The position numbers and the translations under genes were made by a program. Source: Deltaproteobacteria bacterium (GTDB lineage Bacteria; Desulfobacterota; Dissulfuribacteria; Dissulfuribacterales; QOAL01). Taken from it: 64,000 nucleotides of DNA. This document shows positions 27,085 to 35,477 of this stretch, piece by piece. The stretch covers positions 1-64,000 of the forward strand of contig JALSNW010000023.1 of NCBI GenBank assembly GCA_026986785.1. Reading direction: 5' to 3'. The notes under the pieces were generated by a model. It did no database searches. It worked only from the letters and a program-made list of their open reading frames with translations, and was not told where the DNA came from. The stretch's first letter is position 1. Every line of letters begins with the position of its first letter.

Positions 27085-28452
27085 TTAAAGAGGACCACTG
27101 CTCATGACTGTGCTGAGATCCTCGATCTTGTTGTTTTTCATACGCCAGTCATAGATCTGCTGCAGATCTTTATATACCTGAAAGATCTGGAAGAAGCCGT
27201 GCCAATGGGCATAGTCGGGTCCGTTCATGGCAGCACCCTGACGGGCTCGCCTTCCCGTGTGATGCCACAGATAGTACATGAGCTCTTGGAACCCATCCTT
27301 CCAAGGGTCTTTTCCCAACAGGCCCTTGGCAGCCAGTTCCTTCTTCATCTTGACAGCTCCATCCCAGTATATGTTGTAGAGTGCTACGGCATCATCGAGT
27401 GTATTTATCTCCTTGTTGATCTGGGTTGGGCCATGGCAGTTGGCACATACCTGTCTCATGAGCTTGGCACCTTTTTCCCCATCGCCCCTTTCACCGGACC
27501 TAATAACGCTCTTCTTGTGCACAAGGTCCCACTTGAGCCTCTCGTTGATGTTGTGCGTTGTGGTCAAGTCTCCTATACCACTCATATGGCAGGTAGCACA
27601 GGTAGGAGCGGTATAGTCACCGGGCTGCCATGCATCGGGTGAGCTGTCCCACTCCCAATCTTCCCCATGTGTGGCAAAGATCTGGCCATGTTTGCTTTCC
27701 ATGTAGATCTCTATATCTGGGTGGTCTGGGCCGAGGTGACAACTAGCACATGCCTCTGGTTTTCTGGCCTCGGTGACAGAGAACTGATGTCTGGTATGGC
27801 ATACCGTACAGGTTCCAATGGATCCATCAGGATATCTGGTCCCCACTCCCCCAGGCCATGTATTCTTGATAGGCTTGTGGTCTGGGCCGAGTTCAACTTG
27901 GCCACCGTGGCACATTTGGCAACCGGCCTGCCTCGAGGCCCAATTGCTTGGATTAGTCTTCTGGTTGCCAATGAAGCCAGCCCCCTCGAGATGATAGATG
28001 AGATTGATCATCTTCTTGTTATCTACTACTGGGGCACTGGCAAGTTTTGCATGGCCACTTTTCAGGAACTGCTCGACTTCTTGTGGATGGCAACGTGAGC
28101 AGACCTTGGATGATACCATGGGTGAAATATATATGTTGCTGCCCCTGATGCCTGAACATTGGCTTGCCATTGGGGAGCTCTTTTCGACTACATGGCAGTC
28201 ATAGCAGGAGACAGCTGCATGGGCCATCTTGCCAAGCTTCCAAGAATCCACGATTCCTGGTGTCTTTTTGGAATGGCATTCTATGCACCTGGCCGCCTCT
28301 GGAGAGACACCTCTTTTGATGACCAGTTCCTTGTGAAGCTTGGGTGTTGTCTGTTTTTGGGCCTGTTCCTGTGCGACAGCCGCATCTGCAATAAGTGCAA
28401 GGCAACAAGCTGTCATACAGACAATACCCAACTTTCCAAATAAACCTTTCAT
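27085..28452 (-). CDS. Octahaem c-type cytochrome of the hydroxylamine oxidoreductase (HAO) family
   Basis: 455 residues with a signal peptide and eight CxxCH sites, at residues 56, 83, 118, 178, 215, 235, 285 and 336. The C-terminal HAO block ([18 protein letters not shown], then [12 protein letters not shown]) is clear. In organisms with Nap but no NrfA, HAO-like octahaem proteins are proposed or shown to reduce nitrite or hydroxylamine to ammonium. Here it directly follows a NapC/NrfH-type quinol dehydrogenase. No CxxCK site, the mark of NrfA, is present. A GGAGGG ribosome site precedes the ATG. Direction of reaction is inferred from context. Confidence 0.9.
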   Translation of the reverse strand: MKGLFGKLGIVCMTACCLALIADAAVAQEQAQKQTTPKLHKELVIKRGVSPEAARCIECHSKKTPGIVDSWKLGKMAHAAVSCYDCHVVEKSSPMASQCSGIRGSNIYISPMVSSKVCSRCHPQEVEQFLKSGHAKLASAPVVDNKKMINLIYHLEGAGFIGNQKTNPSNWASRQAGCQMCHGGQVELGPDHKPIKNTWPGGVGTRYPDGSIGTCTVCHTRHQFSVTEARKPEACASCHLGPDHPDIEIYMESKHGQIFATHGEDWEWDSSPDAWQPGDYTAPTCATCHMSGIGDLTTTHNINERLKWDLVHKKSVIRSGERGDGEKGAKLMRQVCANCHGPTQINKEINTLDDAVALYNIYWDGAVKMKKELAAKGLLGKDPWKDGFQELMYYLWHHTGRRARQGAAMNGPDYAHWHGFFQIFQVYKDLQQIYDWRMKNNKIEDLSTVMSSGPL

Positions 28453-28583
28453 GTTTACCCTCCTTTTTTCAGTAGACTTCTATTTTTTTTCCATACTGTT
28501 TAATCCAAGGGAGAGGCCCTGGACTCTATGGCCAATTCCCATTTGGCTGCCCATTTTACCCTCTTTATTAGCATCTTAACCGT

Positions 28584-29138
28584 CTATTCTGTTTCCCTTT
28601 TTGCTATTTCTCTGAATTCCGTGACGAGATCTCCATGGCCAACTTCATGATGACAATCTATACATGTGCGTTTGGTCTGTCCTACCAAGTAGGCCTTGTG
28701 GGCGGTAAATGCCTTTACCGGGATACCAGGGGCCACCAATTTTTTATGACACTCTTTACAGCCAGATTCATATGCCTCGTGTACATATGGCCCTCTGTTC
28801 TTCCAGATTTCCAGCCAGGGGGTCTTCTTTTTGAGTAGGTGCGCTTTCATGTCATGCAGCCCAGCCTTGGTCTTGACTGCGAGATAATTGGCGAGGCTGT
28901 CATGGGGTAGATGGCAGTCGACACATCTTGCTCTGACTGCTCCCTTGGCATCTAGCCCGTGTTTCCCAGCAGCCCAGGTGCGGTAAAAGGGATGCATCTC
29001 GTGACAGGAATTGCAGAATTCCACAGTGCTAGTAGATTTGACCTGTTTAGCAGTGATGAAGGCGACCAAAAGGGCGATTAGGAAGGCGATAATACAGGCG
29101 ACAACCGTTGATCCCTCGTGGCTTTTCAAGATTCTCAT
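28584..29138 (-). CDS. NapC/NrfH-type tetrahaem quinol dehydrogenase
   Basis: 184 residues. One N-terminal membrane helix (VVACIIAFLIALLVAFITA) anchors four CxxCH haem sites (CNSCH at 42, then CVDCH, CKECH, CIDCH). This is the NapC/NirT/NrfH layout, which takes electrons from menaquinol and passes them to periplasmic partners. It is the first gene of the minus-strand respiratory series and is 131 bp from the octahaem gene, its likely partner. An AGGAGGG ribosome site precedes the ATG. NapC and NrfH cannot be separated by eye. Confidence 0.9.
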   Translation of the reverse strand: MRILKSHEGSTVVACIIAFLIALLVAFITAKQVKSTSTVEFCNSCHEMHPFYRTWAAGKHGLDAKGAVRARCVDCHLPHDSLANYLAVKTKAGLHDMKAHLLKKKTPWLEIWKNRGPYVHEAYESGCKECHKKLVAPGIPVKAFTAHKAYLVGQTKRTCIDCHHEVGHGDLVTEFREIAKRETE

Positions 29139-29187
29139 AAATACCCTCCTGAGTTGGACAATAAAGCTCCTAAGTTAAAGGCTTACA

Positions 29188-29199
29188 TGTATAATAATA
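29188..29199 (-). promoter_or_regulatory. -10 region of the respiratory locus promoter
   Basis: On the minus strand GTATTATTATAC supplies two overlapping TATTAT boxes (29199-29194 and 29196-29191). No good -35 hexamer is at the right distance; the palindrome at 29209-29237 covers that position instead. That is the usual look of an activator-dependent promoter. The predicted start is about 29184-29187, giving a 46-nt leader. Confidence 0.5.
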
Positions 29200-29208
29200 C
29201 ATAATTTT

Positions 29209-29237
29209 TTGTAACTATGTTGTTAAACATGTTACAA
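29209..29237. promoter_or_regulatory. Large palindromic operator shared by divergent promoters
   Basis: TTGTAAC (29209-29215) pairs with GTTACAA (29231-29237), and inside them ATGTT-GTTA-AACAT is a second dyad of 14 bp, the half-site and spacing size of CRP/FNR-family sites. A further GTTAC follows at 29242-29246. The centre (29223) is about 36-39 bp upstream of the predicted minus-strand start and about 44 bp upstream of the plus-strand start, close to class II activator positions for both. Confidence 0.6.
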
Positions 29238-29260
29238 AATTGTTACGGTTCTGTTATTAT
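29232..29260 (+). promoter_or_regulatory. Promoter of the cupin/two-component genes
   Basis: TTACAA (29232-29237), then 17 bp, then TATTAT (29255-29260). The -35 is poor and overlaps the right arm of the palindrome, so activation is likely. The start is expected near 29267, 35 bp before the cupin ATG. Confidence 0.45.
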
Positions 29261-29301
29261 CGGGTTTAGTGGAAATAACGATATCACAAGGGGGAACTCA
29301 C

Positions 29302-29643
29302 ATGGCCAACTACTTCAGTGAGGAAGCAATCGTCTTGGAAGCTCATCCCAAATTCAAAGGGGTTCAGATAGCAAAATTTGTAGGCAAAGAACAAGGTTCG
29401 CCCATAGGGAGTTCCATCTTGAAAATAGATCCCGGGGTTGAAATCCCCATTCATACCCATGATGAGAGCATAGATTCTATTTACTGCATCAAGGGAGTGG
29501 GACAGGTTTTCAGAGATGGTTCTTGGCAGCCGTTTAGTGAAGGAGACTACTGTTTCATACCGGCAGCACAGGAGCATGGGGTCAGAAATACGTCTGATAA
29601 GCCCTTGAGGCTTTTCGTAGTCCACTGCCCACCCCTTTTCTAA
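29302..29643 (+). CDS. Small cupin-domain protein
   Basis: 113 residues from the ATG at 29302, which has GGGGG 7 bp upstream. A GTG at 29269 is the longer choice but lies at the predicted transcription start. The cupin motifs are present: HTHDESIDSIYCIKG (metal-binding His, Glu/Asp) and GDYCFIPAAQEHGVRN. Single cupins bind metals or small ligands. Its position before a haem-binding kinase and across from the nap locus suggests a role in sensing or handling a ligand of this respiration. The substrate is not predictable. Confidence 0.8.
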   Translation: MANYFSEEAIVLEAHPKFKGVQIAKFVGKEQGSPIGSSILKIDPGVEIPIHTHDESIDSIYCIKGVGQVFRDGSWQPFSEGDYCFIPAAQEHGVRNTSDKPLRLFVVHCPPLF

Positions 29644-29661
29644 TAGATATAGGTCCCTTAG

Positions 29662-31188
29662 ATGTTTTCCAAACTGGAAAATAAGATACTTTTTTGGATT
29701 GTCGTAATCCTGGGCATGTTCGGTGGGATTTTGCTCTACTGGCAGGGAAGACAATATCAAGAGACCGGGATTAACCAGTTGAGGCAGGAGGCAAGGGGGA
29801 TTTATCATTATGTAGTCATTACAAGGGAGCTTATCTCCCAATGGAGAGGGGTCTATATCAAGAAAGGCGAAAGGTTTCATAGAAAGACGCCTTCCCAGTT
29901 TACAGCCGATCTGGCCTCGTTTGCAGGTCAGAATGCACCTTTTTCCATAAAGATAGCAGTGGACGGAAGCACTGCTCCCGGCCACATCCCCGACCGCTTC
30001 GAGATGGATGCCATAAAGAAGATGAAGGAACAGGGCAAGACCGAGGTCTGGAAGATATTTTCAGACCATGGCAGATACAGATTCAGGTATGCTGGCCCCC
30101 TGATCTTTGAAAACGAATGCAAGACCTGTCATAGCAAGGCTCCTCCTACCAGATTGGTTGGTTGCATATCAATTGGGGTAAATGCAACCAGGTTTTTTCA
30201 AAATCTCCAAAAGGACGCCAGGTTTTTTGGCGGTTACATGATATTTGCCCTTTTCATGATTATTTTCCTGCTCTGGTTCATGCTGAGAACCAGTGTGCTC
30301 AATCCTCTAAAGGAATTAAATGGCGCAGCTGAAAAGGTGAGAAAGGGACAACTCAATGTCTCTGTAAATCTCACTGCCAGCAGCGAGTGGAAAAGTGTGG
30401 GGGAAAATTTCAACAACATGGTACAGGCCTTGGCCCGGAGGCAGAATCAGTTGCAAAGAGAGGCTGAAGATGCCCTGGAGAAGATGAAGTCGGCCTTTGA
30501 AGAATTAAAGCGTACTGAAAAATATAAAGCAGACTTCTTCACTAATATCACCCATGATCTCAAGACCCCGATAACTGCCATTAAGGGGGCCATAGGTATA
30601 CTCAAGCGCAAGTGTAGCGGACAGGGTTCGTCCTATCTTGACATACTTCAGAGGAACACAGAGAAACTTTCATCCATGGTTCAAGATCTCCTGGATTGTT
30701 CCAGGTTGGAAAGTGGTGAGATGGAACTCAATATCCAAGAGGCAGATCTTGACGAGGTCTTGGAGGATGCCATCTTGATGGCAATGCCCCTGGCCTGGAA
30801 GAAGAATATAGAACTTCAATACAATGTATCTGAGCAGCCCTGTCTTTCAAACATAGATATCAAGCGGATGGAACAGGTTATCATCAATCTGCTGTCCAAT
30901 GCCATAAGGTTTTCACCAAAGGGTGAAAAGGTGGAGATCAGCCTTTTTCGTAAAGGGGATTTCTGGAAGGTTACTGTGAAGGACATGGGGCCTGGTATTC
31001 CGCCTGAGGAGGAAGATCTAGTATTCAAGAAATTTTTTCACCGCGATGACAATGTCAAGGGCACAGGAATGGGCCTGGGACTTGCCATTGCAAAAGGTAT
31101 CGTAGAGGCGCACAAGGGGCAGATAGGAGTGAAGACCAGCCATGGCCACCAGGGCTGCTGTTTCTATTTTACCGTCCCTGCTGCCTGA
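29662..31188 (+). CDS. Membrane sensor histidine kinase with haem c sensor domain (DUF3365)
   Basis: 508 residues. A membrane helix (about 9-26), an extracytoplasmic DUF3365/Tll0287-like domain with a haem c motif ECKTCHSK (residues 152-159), a second helix (about 190-208), HAMP, a coiled coil, HisKA with phospho-acceptor His298 (NITHDLKTPITA), and an ATPase domain with NLLSNAIRFSP, DMGPGIPP and GMGLGLAI. A haem-bearing sensor could detect NO, oxygen or redox state. Regulation of the divergent nap/octahaem genes is inferred from context. It starts 18 bp after the cupin gene. Confidence 0.92.
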   Translation: MFSKLENKILFWIVVILGMFGGILLYWQGRQYQETGINQLRQEARGIYHYVVITRELISQWRGVYIKKGERFHRKTPSQFTADLASFAGQNAPFSIKIAVDGSTAPGHIPDRFEMDAIKKMKEQGKTEVWKIFSDHGRYRFRYAGPLIFENECKTCHSKAPPTRLVGCISIGVNATRFFQNLQKDARFFGGYMIFALFMIIFLLWFMLRTSVLNPLKELNGAAEKVRKGQLNVSVNLTASSEWKSVGENFNNMVQALARRQNQLQREAEDALEKMKSAFEELKRTEKYKADFFTNITHDLKTPITAIKGAIGILKRKCSGQGSSYLDILQRNTEKLSSMVQDLLDCSRLESGEMELNIQEADLDEVLEDAILMAMPLAWKKNIELQYNVSEQPCLSNIDIKRMEQVIINLLSNAIRFSPKGEKVEISLFRKGDFWKVTVKDMGPGIPPEEEDLVFKKFFHRDDNVKGTGMGLGLAIAKGIVEAHKGQIGVKTSHGHQGCCFYFTVPAA

Positions 31189-31205
31189 AAGAGGGACTAA
31201 CTATT

Positions 31206-31898
31206 ATGAGACCTGCAAGGGTATTGGTGGTGGAAGATGACAATGATATCCGTAAGGTCCTTATGGACCAACTGAGTCTCGACGGCTATGTGACTGCTGG
31301 GGCTGCCAATGGTAGACAGGTCATGAAGATGTTTTACTCCTTCAGGCCTGATCTCATAATACTCGATCTCAAGCTACCGGATGTGGACGGAATCATCATT
31401 TGCCAGCATATTAGAAAGATATCCAGTGTACCAATAATCATTGTCAGTGCCAGGGATACTCTCCCCGACAAGATCAGGGGACTTGAAGTAGGAGCTGACG
31501 ACTATGTGACCAAACCCTTTGAATATCTGGAACTTGAAGCCAGGATCAAGGCCTGTCTCAGAAGGAGACGTGATAGCAATATCTTGGAGGAAGAGATCCT
31601 CGATCTGGGTGAGCTCAGGGTATTTTGTGAACAGAGAACTGTAGTGAGTGGCACACGAAGAGAAAAACTCACCAGAAAGGAATTCGAGCTCTTGAAACTG
31701 TTTATTGAAAACAGAGGGAAGGTGTTGTCCAGGGATTTTCTCAGCTCAAGGCTTTGGGACGAAAAAGAGGTGTATCCCTGGAGTCGCGCATTGGATGTCC
31801 ATATAAGGAGGCTTAGAAAGAAGATAGAGCCAGATCCGGCAAATCCAAAGTTTATATTGACACATTCAGGAGTAGGTTACCGATTCAATCCAGAATGA
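31206..31898 (+). CDS. OmpR/PhoB-family response regulator
   Basis: 230 residues. The receiver has the acidic pair EDD (residues 10-12), phospho-acceptor Asp54 (IILDLKLPDVDG), Ser in VSAR and Lys in YVTKPF. The C-terminal winged helix has LTRKEFELLKLFIENRGKVLSRDFL and RALDVHIRRLRKKIEPDP. It lies 17 bp after the sensor kinase, so the two form a cognate pair. Targets are unknown. Such regulators usually bind direct repeats, so the large palindrome upstream may be for another regulator. Confidence 0.94.
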   Translation: MRPARVLVVEDDNDIRKVLMDQLSLDGYVTAGAANGRQVMKMFYSFRPDLIILDLKLPDVDGIIICQHIRKISSVPIIIVSARDTLPDKIRGLEVGADDYVTKPFEYLELEARIKACLRRRRDSNILEEEILDLGELRVFCEQRTVVSGTRREKLTRKEFELLKLFIENRGKVLSRDFLSSRLWDEKEVYPWSRALDVHIRRLRKKIEPDPANPKFILTHSGVGYRFNPE

Positions 31899-33751
31899 TA
31901 GACAAGACAAAGCAGGGGCAGCTCTTTCCATTGGACGAAGGCTTTAGCTGCAAAGACCTGCCTTCGAGTCCTGGTGTCTATATATTCTTTTCATCCGAGG
32001 ATAGTGCTCTATACGTAGGGAAGGCCAAGAGCCTCAGGCAGAGGTTGCTCAGCTATTTCAGGCCAGTACAAAGCCTATCACCAAGGATCAGGTTGATGGT
32101 CCAGAAGGCACGTCTTCTCGAGATCATCCTTACCAGGACCGAAAAAGAGGCCTTAATACTGGAGGCCGAGCTCATAAGTAGCCAAAAGCCCAAATACAAT
32201 GTCAGACTCAGGGACGACAAGGCCTATCCTTTTCTGCGTCTTGGGATAAAGAGTGACTTCCCAAGATTGAGTATCGTCAGGAGACGAAAAAGGGATGGCG
32301 CTGCCTACTTTGGTCCATATACCTCGTCCCAGGCCCTTCGCCAGACCTTAAGGATAATCTTCAATGTCTTCAGGCTGAGAAGTTGCAGTGATGCTGCCAT
32401 GAAGGCCAGGTCCAGGCCCTGTCTCAAATACCAGATCGACAGATGTTCAGCCCCATGTACCGGGGCCATATCCAAGGAAGATTATCAGGCTGATGTGGAA
32501 AGGGTGAAGGCCTTTTTACAGGGACAGTCCCATCATGTTGCCTCACAACTCGAACATGCCATGAAAGAGGCTGCCGCAAGGCTTGAATTTGAAAGGGCCG
32601 CCCTTTATAGAGATCAGCTCCAGGCATTGCAAAAGGTCCTGGAAAGGCAGGCAGTGGTCCTGGAAAGGCAGGCGAATCTGGACGTGATCCATATAGAGAC
32701 GGGAGGGGACATGGCAGAGGCCGCTGTGATCAGAGTAAGGCAGGGGGCTATCTATTCCACCCATCTATTGGGGCTTGAAGCCGGTGCTTTTGAAGATATG
32801 AATGACATCTATGCCAATTTCCTGAAGATCTATTACTCAACCACTGAACCGCCTGCCGAGATAGTTATCAGTCATGGGCTGACACAAAAGGCAGAGCTTG
32901 AACAATTGCTTGGATATTATGCGGGCAAACGGGTCTTTATTAGGAGCCGAGTAAGGGATAAAAAGAGGGATCTTCTCGAGATGGCAAGGCTCAATGCGGA
33001 ACAGGGCATTGAACGCAGGAGACGACAATATGAGTCATGGCAGGAAAAGGCGGCTCTTCTCGGAGAGCGATTGAAGCTCGAAAGACTGCCAAATAGGGTC
33101 GAAGGCATAGACATATCAAATACCTCAGGGCGGCTTCCAGTTGGAAGCCTTGTGAGATTCTATAAGGGACTGCCTGACAAGAAGGGCTACAGGCACTATT
33201 TTCTTGGTGGCGAAGGCCCAGACGATTATGTGATGATTCGCCAGGTCATGGAAAGAAGATTGAAAAGGGCCCTTCAAAAAAGAGATCTCCCAGATCTTTT
33301 CTTGATAGATGGTGGCAGGGGACAATTGAACAGCGCAGTTTCCGTATTGAAGGAACTGGCTCTGGCCGACCAGGTTGACATCATCTCGATCGCCAAGGAC
33401 AGAGACGGGGCAGGGGAAAAGATCTTTCTATGTGATGAGAATGAACCTCTCGTGCTGAAACGTACAGACCCAGTATTGATATTCTGCCAACAAATTCGTG
33501 ACGAGGCACACAGATTTGGGTTAAAGGTACACAGGCGGAGGAGGAGCAAGGAGGTTTTGGATTCGGAACTGGCAAAGATACCAGGTGTTGGCTATAGACG
33601 TCAGATGCTACTATTGAGGTATTTTGGGAGCGTGGAAAAAATAGCCAATGCCACGATGGATGAGCTGGAGGCTGTCCCAGGTCTGCCCAAGAGATTGTGC
33701 ATACAGATCGCCAGATATTTCAATAAAGAGGAAGTAAGTGGGAAAGATTAG
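31895..33751 (+). CDS. uvrC: Excinuclease ABC subunit C
   Basis: 618 residues. The GIY-YIG nuclease domain begins at SSPGVYIFFS and has ALYVGKAKSLRQRL. A UVR domain follows, with EHAMKEAAARLEFERAALYRDQL. The RNase H-like half has GIDISNTSG (catalytic Asp), DLFLIDGGRGQLNSA and DEAHRFGLKVHRR. Tandem helix-hairpin-helix motifs end it (KIPGVGYRRQMLLLRYFG). UvrC makes both cuts in nucleotide excision repair. The ATG overlaps the response-regulator stop by 4 bp, so the repair genes may be read from the same mRNA. Confidence 0.96.
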   Translation: MIDKTKQGQLFPLDEGFSCKDLPSSPGVYIFFSSEDSALYVGKAKSLRQRLLSYFRPVQSLSPRIRLMVQKARLLEIILTRTEKEALILEAELISSQKPKYNVRLRDDKAYPFLRLGIKSDFPRLSIVRRRKRDGAAYFGPYTSSQALRQTLRIIFNVFRLRSCSDAAMKARSRPCLKYQIDRCSAPCTGAISKEDYQADVERVKAFLQGQSHHVASQLEHAMKEAAARLEFERAALYRDQLQALQKVLERQAVVLERQANLDVIHIETGGDMAEAAVIRVRQGAIYSTHLLGLEAGAFEDMNDIYANFLKIYYSTTEPPAEIVISHGLTQKAELEQLLGYYAGKRVFIRSRVRDKKRDLLEMARLNAEQGIERRRRQYESWQEKAALLGERLKLERLPNRVEGIDISNTSGRLPVGSLVRFYKGLPDKKGYRHYFLGGEGPDDYVMIRQVMERRLKRALQKRDLPDLFLIDGGRGQLNSAVSVLKELALADQVDIISIAKDRDGAGEKIFLCDENEPLVLKRTDPVLIFCQQIRDEAHRFGLKVHRRRRSKEVLDSELAKIPGVGYRRQMLLLRYFGSVEKIANATMDELEAVPGLPKRLCIQIARYFNKEEVSGKD

Positions 33752-35477
33752 AGAACTGCCCGTACACGTGGCCAATCAGATCGCGGCTGGGGAGGTGGTG
33801 GAAAGGCCTGCATCAGTAGTCAAGGAGCTGGTGGAAAATGCCTTGGATGCAGGTGCGAACTCATTGGAGATCAGGTTGCACAATGGTGGAAAGTCTTTGA
33901 TAGAAGTCAGGGACAATGGTGAAGGCATTGCCATGGAGGATCTGGAGCTTTCCATATTGCCTCACGCCACCAGCAAGATCTATGATGAAGAGGATCTTTC
34001 CTCCATAAATTCCCTTGGCTTCAGGGGCGAGGCATTGGCCAGTATCTCTGCTGTGAGTCACCTTATCATTACCTCGAGACCAGAAGGCCAGGAGCAGGGT
34101 TGGAGGGTTGCCGTTTCCTTTGGCAGAGATAGACAGTTTGTACCTGCTGGTTGCCCAAGGGGAACGACCGTGCAGGTCAGGGATCTCTTTCTCGAGGTCC
34201 CGGCAAGGCTCAAGTTCTTGAAAGCAAGACAGACAGAGCTGTCTCGTTGCCTAAAGGTCATAAGGGCATTTGCTGTCTGCTGGCCAGAGGTGTCGTTCTC
34301 GGTCAGTAATGAAAAGAGACAGATCTTTCGTGGAACCCCTGGTAGACAGGGAATCGAACGCCTAACACCCCTCTTTGGTACAGAGATACTCGAAAGCATG
34401 TGTGAGATTTCTGGACAGGCCGATGGCATGAGCTTTGAAGGTTTTCTTGCATCGCCCGAAGAGGTAAGGCTTTCGTCAAGACACATGTATTTTTTCCTAA
34501 ACAGGAGATTGATTACCAGCCCCCTGATCTGGAAGGCAGTCAACGAGGCACTGAGGGGCCGAATAGTCAAGGGTAATTTCCCCGCAGGTGTACTTTTCAT
34601 AGACATGGAGCCAGAGCTCGTGGATGTGAACGTACATCCGTCAAAGAGTGAGGTCCGCTTTCAGAGACCAGAACTGGTCTATCGTATGCTATATAATGGA
34701 ATCAAGAGGCCCTTTTCTGCATCTGTCAACCTCTGTGAAGAACCGGTATCCGATTCGATATCCAACGAGCGAGTTCAGTCTGAAATCCCTTTCTCAACAC
34801 AGGGGAGAACTCTCAAAGGGGATTTCGTGGCAGAAGAGGCTGAAAGAGCATATGAAAGTGTTGCCAACGCCAAAGTGCAACCCCCAGGGCTGGATAATCA
34901 AGGTCAGGTCAGAATAATTGGTCAGTTTGCCAGGAGTTACATCCTTGCAGAAATAGGTGAACGGCTTCTTGTCTTTGATCAACATGCTGCCCATGAGGCC
35001 CTTCTTTTCAAGAGGCTTCTGAACGAGATCAAAGACAAGGGTATTGTAAAAAAAGAGCCCCTGGTATTTCCCCATCTTTTCACAGTGAACACCTCAATGA
35101 TGGAAAATCTGGACAAGATAAGGGAGATCCTCGCGGGATTGGGGTTGGAGGTCATTGTCTTTGGCCAGAGGGAACTTGCCATAAAGGCCATCCCTGTATA
35201 TCTCTCCGGGGTCTCTGATGCAAAATACACAGCCCAGGAGATAGTTTGCCAGCTACTCGAAAATCCCCACCGTTCTGGCCATGAGGCCTTGAGAGAGTGC
35301 ATCTCGAGAATGGCCTGTTCCATGGCCATAAAAGCAAAGTGCGCCCTCCACAAAGAACAAATGGCATCCCTTGTCGAGGATTGTCTCAGTGAAGGGGTCA
35401 GTAGTTGCCCCCATGGCCGCCCTATAATGAAACAGATCGATCTTGGGCAGATGGAAAGGGAATTTTTCAGGCAGTGA
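33738..35477 (+). CDS. mutL: DNA mismatch repair protein MutL
   Basis: 579 residues from a GTG at 33738 (then IRELPVHVANQIAAGEVVERPASVVKELVENALDAGA, the GHKL signature). The ATPase motifs DNGEGI and GFRGEALASI are present. The C-terminal dimerisation domain carries DQHAAHEALLF, a form of the endonuclease motif DQHA(x)2E(x)4E in which the last Glu is Lys, and SCPHGRP. So the nicking activity is uncertain. It overlaps uvrC by 14 bp. No mutS is in the window. Confidence 0.95.
   Translation: MGKIRELPVHVANQIAAGEVVERPASVVKELVENALDAGANSLEIRLHNGGKSLIEVRDNGEGIAMEDLELSILPHATSKIYDEEDLSSINSLGFRGEALASISAVSHLIITSRPEGQEQGWRVAVSFGRDRQFVPAGCPRGTTVQVRDLFLEVPARLKFLKARQTELSRCLKVIRAFAVCWPEVSFSVSNEKRQIFRGTPGRQGIERLTPLFGTEILESMCEISGQADGMSFEGFLASPEEVRLSSRHMYFFLNRRLITSPLIWKAVNEALRGRIVKGNFPAGVLFIDMEPELVDVNVHPSKSEVRFQRPELVYRMLYNGIKRPFSASVNLCEEPVSDSISNERVQSEIPFSTQGRTLKGDFVAEEAERAYESVANAKVQPPGLDNQGQVRIIGQFARSYILAEIGERLLVFDQHAAHEALLFKRLLNEIKDKGIVKKEPLVFPHLFTVNTSMMENLDKIREILAGLGLEVIVFGQRELAIKAIPVYLSGVSDAKYTAQEIVCQLLENPHRSGHEALRECISRMACSMAIKAKCALHKEQMASLVEDCLSEGVSSCPHGRPIMKQIDLGQMEREFFRQ

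Noticed and set aside
27085-28452. NrfA-type nitrite reductase
   Set aside because: NrfA has five haems with a CxxCK site. This protein has eight CxxCH sites and the HAO-family C-terminus.
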